Assembly: GCF_014216315.1 (NCBI RefSeq)
Contig: NZ_CP045702.1
Location: 5,146,001-5,210,000, forward strand
From: Streptomyces finlayi
GTDB taxonomy: Bacteria > Actinomycetota > Actinomycetes > Streptomycetales > Streptomycetaceae
Direction: 5' to 3'
Length of the DNA: 64,000 bases
How positions within the stretch are numbered: position 1 is the stretch's first letter; every line of letters begins with the position of its first letter. The position numbers and the translations under genes were made by a program. Below, piece by piece: positions 6,548 through 15,646 of the stretch. The notes beneath the pieces were generated by a model. It was not told the DNA's origin, made no database searches, and was given only the letters and a program-made list of their open reading frames with translations.

Positions 6548-9244
6548 ATGGATTCCCCAACTTCCCGGTGGCGGCCCCGGCCGCCACGCAAGCGCGGCCG
6601 ATGGGCTGCCGGCCTCGTCGCGCTCGTCGTGCTCGCGGGTGGCGGCACGTGGACCGCGGTCGCCGACGACAGTGGTCCCGCTGTGCAGCGCGAGGACCGG
6701 ACACTGCGGCTGGACGGGGTGCCGATCGACACCTCGTACTTCACGAGCGGGGGCTCCGAGCGGCGGCCCGCCGTGCTCATCGGGCACGGCTTCGGTGGCA
6801 GCAAGGCCGATGCGCGGGCCCAGGCCCAGAAGCTGGCCGCCGACGGTTACGCCGTCATGACCTGGTCGGCCCGCGGGTTCGGGAAGTCGGGCGGGGAGAT
6901 CTCGCTCAACGCGCCCGACGCCGAGGTCAAGGACGTGTCCGGGCTCATCGACTGGCTGGCCGGGCGGGACGAGGTGGAGCTCGACGGTGCGGGTGATCCC
7001 CGGGTCGGGGTCACCGGGGTCTCCTACGGAGGCGCCGTCTCGCTTCTCGCCGCCGGGCACGACAAGCGCGTCGATGCCGTCGCGCCGGTGATCACCTACT
7101 GGAACCTGGCCGATGCCCTGTTCCCGGACGGTGTCTTCAAGAAGCTCTGGGCCGGGATCTTCGTCACCACCGGTGGCGGCTGTCAGCAGCTGGAGAAGCA
7201 GCTCTGCGAGATGTACGAGCGGGTCGCCGTCAGCGGGAAGCCTGATGCCGCCGCGCGTGAGCTGCTGGCCGAGCGCTCCCCGATCGCCGTCGCCGACCGC
7301 ATCAAGGTGCCCGCACTGATCGTGCAGGGCCAGTCGGACTCGCTCTTCCCGCTCGACCACGCCGACGCGATGGCGAAGGCCATCAGCGGCAACGGCGCAC
7401 CCGTCTCCGTCGACTGGATCGCGGGCGGGCACGACGGAGGCGACAGTGAGGGCGCCCGGGTCGAGGGTCGTGTCGGGGCGTGGTTCGACCGGTACCTCAA
7501 AGAGGACAAGGGGGCCGATACAGGGCCTGCCTTCCGTGTCACCCGTACCGGAGGGATCGACTCCACCGACGGGGCCGCCCAGCAGCGGGGCGCGAGCAGC
7601 GACCGCTATCCGGGGCTGAGCGGGCCGAAGGGCGGCGGCGAGGAGTTCGTGCTCGCGGGGGGCAAGCAGACCTTCCGTAATCCCGCCGGGGCCAGTCCGC
7701 CCGCGATCTCCGCCGTGCCGGGGCTCGGTGGTGGGCTCGCGCAACTGTCGTCCGTCGGCGTCGGGCTCTCGCTGGACTTTCCCGGGCAGCACGCCCGGTT
7801 CGACTCCCGGCCGGTCACCGACTCCGTACGCGTCACCGGGGCACCCACCGTCCGCGTAAACGTTACGGCTGGCAGCGGCAAGGGCAGCAGCGAGGACAGC
7901 GGCAAGGGCAGCAGCGACGTCGTGCTGTTCGGGAAGGTGTACGACGTATCGCCCGACGGGAAGCAGCAGGTGCTGCCCTCCCAGCTCGTCACCGCCCACC
8001 GGATCACACCCGCCCAGCAGGGCAGGCCCATCGAGCTGACGCTTCCTGCCGTCGACCACGCGATCGACTCCGGGCACCGGCTCCGCCTCGTCCTGTCCGC
8101 CACCGACCTCGGTTACGCGTCACCGGCCGAGCCCGCCACGTACACCGCCTCGCTCGAAGGCCCGCTGACCCTCCCCACCGCACCACAGGTGAAGACGGCG
8201 TCGACCGCTCTGCCCTGGTGGACCTGGGGACTTCCGGCCGCCGCCGTCGTGATCGCCGCCGCGCTCCTGCTCTCCGCGCGCCGCCGCACCGCGACCCCCG
8301 CGCCCGACCCGGCACTCGCCGACGTACCGCTCCAGATCACCGGACTGTCGAAGAAGTACGCCAAGTCCGCGGACCGGTACGCCGTCCGGGAGCTGTCCTT
8401 CCGCGTGGAGAAGGGGCAGGTGCTGGGACTCCTCGGACCGAACGGCGCGGGGAAGACCACCAGCCTGCGCATGCTGATGGGGCTCATCACCCCCGACGAG
8501 GGCGACATCCGCGTCTTCGGTCACGCCATCCGGCCCGGTGCGCCCGTGCTGTCGCGGGTCGGTTCGTTCGTGGAAGGGGCGGGTTTCCTGCCGCACCTCT
8601 CGGGGCGCGCCAACCTGGAGCTGTACTGGCAGGCCACCGGACGGCCCGCCGAGGACTCGCACATCAAGGAAGCCCTGGAGATCGCCGGGCTCGGTGACGC
8701 CCTCGCCCGCGCGGTGCGGACGTACTCGCAGGGCATGCGACAGCGGCTCGCCATCGCCCAGGCCATGCTCGGGATGCCGGACCTCCTCATCCTCGACGAG
8801 CCGACCAACGGCCTCGACCCGCCTCAGATCCGCGAGATGCGTGACGTGATGATCCGGTACGCGGCCGGGGGCCGGACCGTCATCGTCTCCAGCCACCTCC
8901 TCTCCGAGGTGGAGCAGTCCTGCACCCACCTGGTCGTCATGGACCGCGGCCGGCTCGTGCAGGCGGGGCCCGTCGCCGAGATCACCGGCTCAGGCGACAT
9001 GCTGCTCGTCACCACCGCGCGGGACGTCGGGGAACCGCTTGTCGAGAAGATCGCCGCACTCCCGGGGATCGGCTCCGCGGTGCGTACGGGCGACGGGCTC
9101 GGCCTGCTCGTACGGCTCGACGGAGCCACCTCCTCCGAGCTGATCGCCGAACTCGTGCGCCTTGACCTGCCGTTGACGGGCGTCGGTCCGCACCGCCGCC
9201 TGGAGGACGCGTTCCTCACCCTGATCTCCGGAGGCTCCGCATGA
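6548..9244 (+). CDS. Hydrolase-ABC ATPase fusion protein of an ABC exporter
   Basis: 898 residues in three parts. Residues 1-45: arginine-rich start and one membrane anchor (GLVALVVLAGGGTWTAVA). About 50-560: an X-Pro dipeptidyl-peptidase (S15)-like alpha/beta hydrolase with nucleophile GVSYGG (Ser about 159), acid/His region near FPLDHADAMAK and GGHDGG, and a C-terminal jelly-roll. Then a second helix, WGLPAAAVVIAAALLLSARR. From about 590: an ABC ATPase with Walker A GPNGAGKTT, signature YSQGMRQRLAIAQAM and Walker B LLILDEPTNGLDPP. The topology puts the hydrolase outside and the ATPase inside. It overlaps the permease gene by ATGA. The substrate is unknown. Confidence 0.9.
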   Translation: MDSPTSRWRPRPPRKRGRWAAGLVALVVLAGGGTWTAVADDSGPAVQREDRTLRLDGVPIDTSYFTSGGSERRPAVLIGHGFGGSKADARAQAQKLAADGYAVMTWSARGFGKSGGEISLNAPDAEVKDVSGLIDWLAGRDEVELDGAGDPRVGVTGVSYGGAVSLLAAGHDKRVDAVAPVITYWNLADALFPDGVFKKLWAGIFVTTGGGCQQLEKQLCEMYERVAVSGKPDAAARELLAERSPIAVADRIKVPALIVQGQSDSLFPLDHADAMAKAISGNGAPVSVDWIAGGHDGGDSEGARVEGRVGAWFDRYLKEDKGADTGPAFRVTRTGGIDSTDGAAQQRGASSDRYPGLSGPKGGGEEFVLAGGKQTFRNPAGASPPAISAVPGLGGGLAQLSSVGVGLSLDFPGQHARFDSRPVTDSVRVTGAPTVRVNVTAGSGKGSSEDSGKGSSDVVLFGKVYDVSPDGKQQVLPSQLVTAHRITPAQQGRPIELTLPAVDHAIDSGHRLRLVLSATDLGYASPAEPATYTASLEGPLTLPTAPQVKTASTALPWWTWGLPAAAVVIAAALLLSARRRTATPAPDPALADVPLQITGLSKKYAKSADRYAVRELSFRVEKGQVLGLLGPNGAGKTTSLRMLMGLITPDEGDIRVFGHAIRPGAPVLSRVGSFVEGAGFLPHLSGRANLELYWQATGRPAEDSHIKEALEIAGLGDALARAVRTYSQGMRQRLAIAQAMLGMPDLLILDEPTNGLDPPQIREMRDVMIRYAAGGRTVIVSSHLLSEVEQSCTHLVVMDRGRLVQAGPVAEITGSGDMLLVTTARDVGEPLVEKIAALPGIGSAVRTGDGLGLLVRLDGATSSELIAELVRLDLPLTGVGPHRRLEDAFLTLISGGSA

Positions 9245-10119
9245 GTACCGCAGCCGATGTGACACACGCCCCCGAGGCGCCCGGCTACCGGGCCAGGCGC
9301 ACGCTGCCGCTGCGCGTCGAAGCGATGCGGCAGCTGCGCAGGCGCCGCACCCTGCTCATGGGCGGGATCCTGGCGGCCCTGCCGTTCATCCTGATCACCG
9401 CCTTCGCGATCGGCGGCACCCCCGACGGCGGACCCGGCGGCGGTGAGCGGATCACCCTCATGGACACCGCGACGGCCTCCGCCGCGAACTTCGCCGCGAC
9501 GTGCCTCTTCGTCTCGGCCGGCTTCCTGCTGGTGGTGCCGGTCGCCCTGTTCTGCGGGGACACCGTCGCCTCCGAGGCCAGCTGGTCATCGCTGCGCTAT
9601 CTGCTCGCGGCGCCCGTGCCACGGACCCGGCTGCTATGGAGCAAACTCGTCGTCGCGCTCGGTTTCAGCCTGGCCGCGATGGTGCTGCTGCCGGTGGTCG
9701 CACTCGCGGCGGGAGCCGCGGCCTACGGCTGGGGGCCGTTGCAGCTCCCCACCGGAGGCGCACTCGCCACGGGGGACACCGTTCCGCGTCTCGCCCTCGT
9801 GGTGGTGTTCATCTTCGTCTCCCAACTGGTGACCGCTGCCCTGGCGTTCTGGCTGTCGACGAAGACCGACGCGCCCCTGGGCGCTGTCGGCGGCGCCGTG
9901 GGCCTCACCATCGTCGGCAATGTCCTGGACGCGGTCACCGCACTCGGATCGTGGCGCGAATTCCTCCCCGCGCACTGGCAGTTCGCCTGGGCGGACGCGC
10001 TCCAACCCGATCTGGAGTGGGGCGGCATGGTCAAGGGCGCCGCGGTGTCCGTCACCTATGCCCTGATCCTGTTCGCTCTGGCCTTCCGCGGCTTCAGCCG
10101 TAAGGACATCGTGTCCTGA
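9241..10119 (+). CDS. ABC-2 type transporter permease
   Basis: 292 residues with six predicted membrane segments (for example LLMGGILAALPFILITAFAI, LFVSAGFLLVVPVALFCGDT and GAVGLTIVGNVLDAVTAL). EASWSSLRYLLAAPVPRTRL is the usual cytoplasmic loop of ABC-2 permeases. The ATG overlaps the stop of the ATPase-hydrolase fusion (ATGA), so the two are translationally coupled and form one exporter. It ends with FRGFSRKDIVS, a common end for this family in Streptomyces. Confidence 0.92.
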   Translation: MSTAADVTHAPEAPGYRARRTLPLRVEAMRQLRRRRTLLMGGILAALPFILITAFAIGGTPDGGPGGGERITLMDTATASAANFAATCLFVSAGFLLVVPVALFCGDTVASEASWSSLRYLLAAPVPRTRLLWSKLVVALGFSLAAMVLLPVVALAAGAAAYGWGPLQLPTGGALATGDTVPRLALVVVFIFVSQLVTAALAFWLSTKTDAPLGAVGGAVGLTIVGNVLDAVTALGSWREFLPAHWQFAWADALQPDLEWGGMVKGAAVSVTYALILFALAFRGFSRKDIVS

Positions 10120-10254
10120 CGTTGACCTTCCGCGGATCTCCGCGCCGATTCCGCCCGCCGTTGCCGCATCGAGATTGATCCGCAACGCGTTCGTCTGCTC
10201 TTTCGGGGCCCGCCGTACGTCACATTCACAGATGCCGACGATGTGGGGGGACCG

Positions 10255-11850
10255 ATGAAAGAGATGAAGGACCGGACAGCGAAGTACAGCGGGGCGCTCG
10301 CACTGCTGCTGGCGGGTGGGATGCTGCTCACCGGCTGTGGCGCCGGATCGGACGGGGCGACGTCCGCGGACCGTAAGACCGATGCGAGTGGTTCGAGCGG
10401 CGGAGCGCCGGCGCCGGCCGCACCCGACGGGGCGGCGGACGAGGTCGGTCCGGAACAGCGGGAGGGCGCGGACCGTGACGACGTGGCGCCGTCGCCGGAC
10501 TATCTGTCGACGTTCGCCCTGGACGTGGACACGGCCAGTTACGGCTACGCGCGGCGCACCCTGGGCGACGGACGGCTGCCCGGACCAGGGTCCGTGCGGC
10601 CCGAGGAGTTCGTCAACAGCTTCCGCCAGGGCTACCAGCGGCCCAAGGACAACGGCTTCTCGGTGACCGTCGACGGTGCGCGCGCCGGGGCGGACGCGAG
10701 CGACTGGTCGCTCGTACGGATCGGGCTCGCCACCAAGGCCGCCACCGACCGGAGCGAACGCCCGCCCGCCGCCCTCACCTTCGTCGTCGACATCTCCGGG
10801 TCGATGGCCGAACCGGGCCGCCTGGACCTGGCGAAGGAGTCCCTCGGCATGCTCACCGACGAGCTGCGCGACGACGACTCCGTCTCCCTGGTCACCTTCA
10901 GCGACGAGGCCGAGACCCGGCTGCCGATGACCCGGCTCCAGGGCAACCGCACCAAGGTCCGGGACATCGTCGAGGACATGGAACCGGAGGACTCCACGAA
11001 CGTGGACGCCGGGATCGGACGCGGCTACGACGAGGCGGCCAGGGGCCACCGCAAGGGCGCCACCAACCGGGTCGTGCTGCTGTCCGACGCTCTTGCCAAC
11101 ACCGGGGAGACGGAGGCCGACTCGATTCTCGAGCGCATCGAATCCTCCCGCCGCGACTACGGCATCACCCTCTTCGGAGTAGGTGTCGGCAGCGACTACG
11201 GGGACGAGCTGATGGAGCGCCTCACCAACAAGGGCGACGGGCACACCACCTACATCTCCGACGAGACGCAGGCCCGCAAGGTCTTCGTCGACCAGCTGCC
11301 CGCCCATGTGGAACTGCGGGCCCGCGACGCGAAGGCCCAGGTGGCCTTCGACCGGGACACGGTCGAGCAGTTCAGGCTCATCGGCTACGAGAACCGCAAG
11401 GTCGCCGACGAGGACTTCCGTGACGACAGCGTGGACGGCGGCGAGGTCGGCCCGGGTCACACGGTGACGGCGCTCTATGCCGTACGCCTCCGGGACGGCG
11501 CGTCCGGGCACGTGGCGACCGCGACGGTGCGCTGGCAGGACCCGAAGACCCGCAAGGCGCACGAGGAGACCGGATCGGTGGAGACGGGTGAGATCGACGG
11601 GGCGCTCTGGGGCGACGGCAACAGCCGCCTCCAAGTGACGGCCGTGGCCGCGTACTTCGCCGAGGCGCTGCGCGGAAGCGAACTGCCGGGAGCACCGGGG
11701 CTCGGTGAACTCGCAAACCGCGCGGACACGTTGGCGGACCGCACCGAGGACAGCTCGGTACGCAAGCTTGCCACCGCGATCGAGGAGGCGGACCGGCTCA
11801 AGGGCGGCGGTGACGAGCGAGGCGGCGGGGACGAGGGCGAGATCGGCTGA
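10255..11850 (+). CDS. VWA domain lipoprotein (YfbK-like, DUF3520)
   Basis: About 531 residues. The signal peptide ends in lipobox LLTGC; a serine/alanine-rich linker follows. Then comes the N-terminal VWA-associated domain (LSTFALDVDTASYGYARRTL), a von Willebrand A domain with MIDAS DISGSM, and a C-terminal DUF3520 region (EETGSVETGEIDGALWGDGN, FAEALRGSELPG). It is an extracytoplasmic, membrane-tethered protein of unknown role; relatives are thought to bind partner proteins through a divalent metal. ATG at 10255 follows GGGGGGA; GTG at 10243 is an alternative. It stands alone; 10120-10254 should hold its promoter. Confidence 0.9.
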   Translation: MKEMKDRTAKYSGALALLLAGGMLLTGCGAGSDGATSADRKTDASGSSGGAPAPAAPDGAADEVGPEQREGADRDDVAPSPDYLSTFALDVDTASYGYARRTLGDGRLPGPGSVRPEEFVNSFRQGYQRPKDNGFSVTVDGARAGADASDWSLVRIGLATKAATDRSERPPAALTFVVDISGSMAEPGRLDLAKESLGMLTDELRDDDSVSLVTFSDEAETRLPMTRLQGNRTKVRDIVEDMEPEDSTNVDAGIGRGYDEAARGHRKGATNRVVLLSDALANTGETEADSILERIESSRRDYGITLFGVGVGSDYGDELMERLTNKGDGHTTYISDETQARKVFVDQLPAHVELRARDAKAQVAFDRDTVEQFRLIGYENRKVADEDFRDDSVDGGEVGPGHTVTALYAVRLRDGASGHVATATVRWQDPKTRKAHEETGSVETGEIDGALWGDGNSRLQVTAVAAYFAEALRGSELPGAPGLGELANRADTLADRTEDSSVRKLATAIEEADRLKGGGDERGGGDEGEIG

Positions 11851-11954
11851 CGGACCCGGACGCAGCCGCGTGCCCGGCGGGGCCCGACGGGGCCCGTACA
11901 GTCCGTCCGGTCGTCCGGGCTGTGCGGGCCGCGCTTCCGCGCCATGATGTGCCC

Positions 11955-12449
11955 ATGTTCTCACCGCTTCTGATGTCCGCCGTGATCGCTGCCGGGCTCT
12001 ACGCCGGCTTCATGCTGACGTTTCTGGTCGTGATCATGCCCGGACTCGCGCTCCTGCCGGACGACGGGTTCACGGCCGCGATGCGCCGCTTCAACGAGAA
12101 GGTCCCCGGCCCCGGCTTCCTGCTCGTCTTCCTGGGCGTCGTCGCCCTGCCGGCCGCCGCACTCGTGTCGGACCTCGGCGGGCGCGGTGACAGGAACTGG
12201 AATCTGGTTCTGGCTGCCCTGGTCTGCGCGGTGATCAGCCACCTCATCACGATCACCGGGAACATTCCCCTGAACAACGCGCTCGCCGGAGCCGAGGGCG
12301 CGAAAGCGGGCGGAGGAGTGGGCGGGGGTGGGGGCGGAGACGCCACAGTGGCGCGCGCGGCCTTCGAGTCCCGCTGGAACACCTTGCACCGCATCCGCAC
12401 GGCGCTTTCCACGGCCTCCTTCGTCCTGCTGGCCGCTGTCGTTCTGTAG
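11955..12449 (+). CDS. DUF1772 domain-containing membrane protein
   Basis: 164 residues with four likely membrane helices (AVIAAGLYAGFMLTFLVVIM, FLLVFLGVVALPAAALVS, LVLAALVCAVISHLITITGN, and TALSTASFVLLAAVVL). It has the DUF1772 hallmarks: MRRFNEKVPGP, NIPLNNALAG and SRWNTLHRIRTALST. Anthrone-oxygenase-like proteins share this family, but most copies have no known role. A glycine stretch (GGGVGGGGGG) sits in the last loop. The ATG at 11955 is the Met directly before the first helix. Confidence 0.88.
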   Translation: MFSPLLMSAVIAAGLYAGFMLTFLVVIMPGLALLPDDGFTAAMRRFNEKVPGPGFLLVFLGVVALPAAALVSDLGGRGDRNWNLVLAALVCAVISHLITITGNIPLNNALAGAEGAKAGGGVGGGGGGDATVARAAFESRWNTLHRIRTALSTASFVLLAAVVL

Positions 12450-12481
12450 GTCTGCGGGTCTGCGGGTCTGCGGGTCTGCGC
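12450..12481. repeat. Four 8-bp tandem repeats
   Basis: GTCTGCGG is repeated almost perfectly four times directly after the DUF1772 stop codon. It is probably replication slippage; no hairpin is evident. Confidence 0.85.
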
Positions 12482-12546
12482 AAGGCCTTCCCCGTACGCC
12501 CCGGTCGGGCGTCGTGACGAGTGATCACGCGTACAGGGTCAGCCGC

Positions 12547-12960
12547 TCACGCGGACGGGGCGGGGGCGATCTCCTCGATCAGACCCTCGACGAGCTTCTT
12601 GATCTCGTCGCGGATCGGCCGTACGGACTCGACACCCTGACCCGCCGGGTCCTCCAGCGTCCAGTCCAGGTACCGCTTGCCCGGGAAGACGGGGCAGGTG
12701 TCGCCGCAGCCCATGGTGATGCACACGTCGGATGCCCTGACCGCGTCGACGGTGAGGATCTTGGGCGTCTCGGCGGTGATGTCGATGCCGACCTCGCGCA
12801 TGGCCTCGACCGCGGCGGGATTGACCTGGCCGGCCGGCGCGGAACCGGCGGAGCGGACCTCGACACGGTCCCCGGCCAGGTGCGACAGCCAGGCGGCGGC
12901 CATCTGGGAGCGGCCGGCGTTGTGGACACAGACGAACAGCACAGACGGCTTCTCGGACAT
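12547..12960 (-). CDS. arsC: Arsenate reductase (low-molecular-weight phosphatase type)
   Basis: 137 residues. Reduces arsenate to arsenite using a Cys relay. The P-loop VCVHNAGRSQM holds the first catalytic Cys; the later Cys pair is in CITMGCGDTCPVFPGKRYLD. The Arg/Ser-rich first loop and WTLEDPAGQ are typical. The start is the Met at 12960 (MSEKPSVLF), preceded by GAGAGAG. It is transcribed divergently from arsR-acr3-arsO, and the intergenic region carries a palindrome that could serve ArsR. Confidence 0.95.
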   Translation of the reverse strand: MSEKPSVLFVCVHNAGRSQMAAAWLSHLAGDRVEVRSAGSAPAGQVNPAAVEAMREVGIDITAETPKILTVDAVRASDVCITMGCGDTCPVFPGKRYLDWTLEDPAGQGVESVRPIRDEIKKLVEGLIEEIAPAPSA

Positions 12961-13100
12961 CAGGGATCTCTCTCGTCTCACGGTTGTCCTGCGACGGATC
13001 AGGGCAATGCGACATCAGGGCACGGGGCACCTGTCCGTTGACATCGGTGCCCGGGGACCTGGGTACCCAGTGGCATCAGCACCCGGTGGCGTCAGTTGCC

Positions 13101-13120
13101 ACTGATGTGACAGTATCAGT
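13101..13120. promoter_or_regulatory. Candidate ArsR operator
   Basis: ACTGAT-GTGACAGT-ATCAGT is a perfect 6-bp inverted repeat with an 8-base spacer. It ends two bases before the arsR start, in the divergent arsC/arsR region. Autorepression by ArsR, released by arsenite, is the family norm; the site is inferred. Confidence 0.5.
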
Positions 13121-13122
13121 CC

Positions 13123-13431
13123 ATGATGACGTCAGTCGACACTGAACTGATCCGGGTGCTGGCCGACCCGCTCAGGCTCAAGATCGTGACCCTGCTGGCC
13201 CGCGAAACGCTCTGCACCACGCATCTGGTCGAGGAGACCGGTGCCAAGCAGACCAACCTCTCCAACCATCTGAGAGTGCTGCGTGAAGCCGGTGTGGTGG
13301 AGACCGAGCCGTGCGGCCGCTTCACGTACTACAAGCTCCGCCCGGACGTCATCGCCCTGCTCGCCGGCCAGTTCGCCGACCTGGCCGATTCCGCTCGTAC
13401 CGCCGCCGAGAACAAGAGGGCCTGTCCGTGA
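13123..13431 (+). CDS. arsR: ArsR/SmtB family metalloregulator
   Basis: 102 residues, a winged helix-turn-helix: LADPLRLKIVTLLARETLCT, THLVEETGAKQTNLSNHLRV (recognition helix), and the wing FTYYKLRPDVIALL. Only one cysteine sits in the alpha-3 position (TLCTTHL) where classical ArsR has CVC; another is in EPCGRF, and one is near the C-terminus (RACP). The arsenite site therefore probably uses the Cys set of Streptomyces/Corynebacterium-type ArsR. It overlaps acr3 by GTGA. ATG at 13126 is an equally good start. Confidence 0.93.
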   Translation: MMTSVDTELIRVLADPLRLKIVTLLARETLCTTHLVEETGAKQTNLSNHLRVLREAGVVETEPCGRFTYYKLRPDVIALLAGQFADLADSARTAAENKRACP

Positions 13432-14513
13432 CCCCCACCCGAGCGACCGCCGCCCCCGAGGATTCCTCGGTCGTCGCGAAGCTTTCGACGCTCGACCGCT
13501 TCCTCGCCGTATGGATCCTGCTCGCCATGGGTCTCGGTCTGGGGCTCGGCCGGCTGATCCCAGGGCTGAACGACGCCCTCGCGAAGGTCGAGATCGGAGG
13601 CATCTCCCTGCCCATCGCGGCCGGACTGCTGATCATGATGTATCCGGTCCTCGCCAAGGTCCGGTACGACAAACTCGACGCGGTCACCGGGGACCGCAGG
13701 CTGATGATCTCCTCGCTGGTCATCAACTGGGTCCTGGGCCCGGCGCTCATGTTCGCGCTCGCGTGGATCTTCCTCCCGGACCTGCCCGAATACCGCACCG
13801 GCCTGATCATCGTCGGTCTGGCCCGCTGCATCGCCATGGTCATCATCTGGAACGACCTCGCCTGCGGCGACCGTGAGGCCGCCGCCGTCCTCGTGGCGCT
13901 GAACTCCGTCTTCCAGGTCATCGCGTTCGGCGTCCTGGGCTGGTTCTACCTCGACCTGCTGCCCGGCTGGCTCGGTCTCGGCGAGGGCGAGGAGCTCGAC
14001 ATCTCCATGTGGAAGATCGCGCTCAACGTCGTCATCTTCCTCGGCGTCCCGCTGGTGGCCGGCTTCCTGACCCGCCGCCTCGGCGAGAAGAAGATGGGCC
14101 GCGAGTCCTACGAGGCGACGTTCCTCCCGAAGATCGGCCCCTGGGCCCTCTACGGCCTGCTGTTCACGATCGTCATCCTGTTCGCACTCCAGGGGAAGAC
14201 GATCACGTCCCAGCCGGTGGACGTCGTACGGATCGCGCTGCCGCTGCTCGTCTACTTCGCGGTGATGTGGTTCGGCACGTTCCTGCTCGGCAAGGCCATC
14301 GGCCTGAACTACGACCGCACGGCGACCCTCGCGTTCACCGCCGCGGGCAACAACTTCGAGCTGGCCATCGCGGTGGCCATCGCCACCTTCGGCGTGACGT
14401 CCGGCCAGGCCCTCTCCGGCGTCGTCGGCCCGCTGATCGAGGTCCCGGTCCTGGTGGGACTCGTGTACGTGTCCCTGGCCTGGCGCAAGAAGTTCACGAC
14501 CCCGGCCCCGTGA
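13428..14513 (+). CDS. acr3: Arsenite efflux transporter, ACR3 family
   Basis: 361 residues and about ten membrane helices. It exports As(III) using the membrane potential. It has the ACR3 core motif LARCIAMVIIWNDLACGDRE with the essential Cys, then NSVFQVIAFGVLGWFYLDLL, and AGNNFELAIAVAIATFGVTS near the C-terminus. The GTG start overlaps the arsR stop, and its own stop overlaps the arsO start, so arsR-acr3-arsO is one coupled operon. Confidence 0.96.
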   Translation: MTPTRATAAPEDSSVVAKLSTLDRFLAVWILLAMGLGLGLGRLIPGLNDALAKVEIGGISLPIAAGLLIMMYPVLAKVRYDKLDAVTGDRRLMISSLVINWVLGPALMFALAWIFLPDLPEYRTGLIIVGLARCIAMVIIWNDLACGDREAAAVLVALNSVFQVIAFGVLGWFYLDLLPGWLGLGEGEELDISMWKIALNVVIFLGVPLVAGFLTRRLGEKKMGRESYEATFLPKIGPWALYGLLFTIVILFALQGKTITSQPVDVVRIALPLLVYFAVMWFGTFLLGKAIGLNYDRTATLAFTAAGNNFELAIAVAIATFGVTSGQALSGVVGPLIEVPVLVGLVYVSLAWRKKFTTPAP

Positions 14514-15640
14514 ACGACGCGCCCCTCGACGTGGTGGTGATCGGCGGCGGCCAGGCAGGCCTCGCCGCCGGTTACCACCTGCGCCGCCTCGGCCTGGATT
14601 TCGTCGTCCTGGACGCCGGGTCCGGGCCGGGCGGTGCGTGGCAGCACGCCTGGGACTCGCTGCACCTGTTCTCCCCGGCCGCGTACTCCTCCCTGCCCGG
14701 CCGGCTGATGCCGCCGCAGCCGGGGGAGACCTACCCCGGAGCCCGGCACGTCGTCGCCTACCTCACCGACTACGAGCAGCGGTACGAACTCCCGCTGATC
14801 CGCCCCGTACGCGTGGAAGCCGTCCGTCACGACGGTGAGCTGCTCCGGGTGGAGGCCGCCACCGGCACCTGGCGGGCGCGGGCGGTGATCAGTGCCACCG
14901 GCACCTGGGGGCGGCCGTTCCTGCCGGCCCTGGCGAACGGGGCGGAATTCCGCGGGCAGCAGCTGCACACGGTCGACTACCGCAGCCCGTCAGACCTCAC
15001 CGGCCGACGCGTCGTGGTCGTCGGCGGAGGCAACTCGGGTGCCCAGATCGCCGCCGACCTGGCGGCCACCACCGACCTGACCTGGGTCACACAGCGCCCG
15101 CCCCGCTTCCTCCCCGACGACATCGACGGCCGCGCGCTCTTCGACGTGGCCACCGTGCGCCGCCGGGCGCTGGACGAGGGGCGGACGGACCCGGGAGGCG
15201 TCGGCTCGCTCGGGGACATCGTCGCCGTCCCGCCCGTGCGAGCGGCCCGCGACGCCGGACTCCTCCAGGCGCGGCCGATGTTCAGCCGGCTCACCCGTAC
15301 CGGCGTCGCATGGGCCGACGGCACGACCGCCGAAGCCGACACGATCATCTGGTGCACCGGCTTCCGCCCCGCACTCTCCCACCTCGCCCCGCTGGGCCTG
15401 CGCCGCACACGCGGCCACATCCCCACCACGGGCACCCAGGCGCAGGGCGAACCCCGCCTCCACCTGCTCGGCTACGGCGACTGGACCGGCCCCGCCTCCG
15501 CCACCCTCATCGGCGTCGGCCGCCCGGCCCGCGACGCGGCGACGGCCATCGCCGGCCTGCTCGGGCAGGACCGGGGCCCGCGCCGGGGCGCGCGGCGTCC
15601 ACGAGGCCGGGCGGAGGGCGTCAGAGCGACGGACGGGTGA
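14510..15640 (+). CDS. arsO: ArsO-type FAD/NAD(P)-binding monooxygenase
   Basis: 376 residues. FAD Rossmann motif VVVIGGGQAGLAAGYHLRRL at the N-terminus, flavin-monooxygenase-like FSPAAYSSLPGRLMP, ATGTWGRPFLPA, the NADPH motif VVVVGGGNSGAQIAADLA, and WCTGFRPALSHL. Proteins of this kind sit in arsenic operons (ArsO) and are thought to act on arsenicals; the reaction is not well defined. The GTG at 14510 is coupled to acr3. The last 25 residues are arginine-rich and poorly conserved in appearance. Confidence 0.88.
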   Translation: MNDAPLDVVVIGGGQAGLAAGYHLRRLGLDFVVLDAGSGPGGAWQHAWDSLHLFSPAAYSSLPGRLMPPQPGETYPGARHVVAYLTDYEQRYELPLIRPVRVEAVRHDGELLRVEAATGTWRARAVISATGTWGRPFLPALANGAEFRGQQLHTVDYRSPSDLTGRRVVVVGGGNSGAQIAADLAATTDLTWVTQRPPRFLPDDIDGRALFDVATVRRRALDEGRTDPGGVGSLGDIVAVPPVRAARDAGLLQARPMFSRLTRTGVAWADGTTAEADTIIWCTGFRPALSHLAPLGLRRTRGHIPTTGTQAQGEPRLHLLGYGDWTGPASATLIGVGRPARDAATAIAGLLGQDRGPRRGARRPRGRAEGVRATDG

Positions 15641-15646
15641 CGCGGA

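Noticed and set aside
6194..8077. Long minus-strand open frame of about 627 codons
   Set aside because: It is antisense to the clear ATPase-hydrolase gene, has no ribosome site, and is rich in proline, arginine and glycine as expected for a GC-rich mirror frame.
9634..11964. Minus-strand open frame of about 776 codons
   Set aside because: Antisense to the permease and VWA lipoprotein genes; composition typical of a shadow frame and no recognisable domain.
12450..12481. 8-bp repeats as a CRISPR or regulatory array
   Set aside because: Only four very short direct repeats with no spacers; best explained by slippage. No CRISPR array was seen anywhere in the window.
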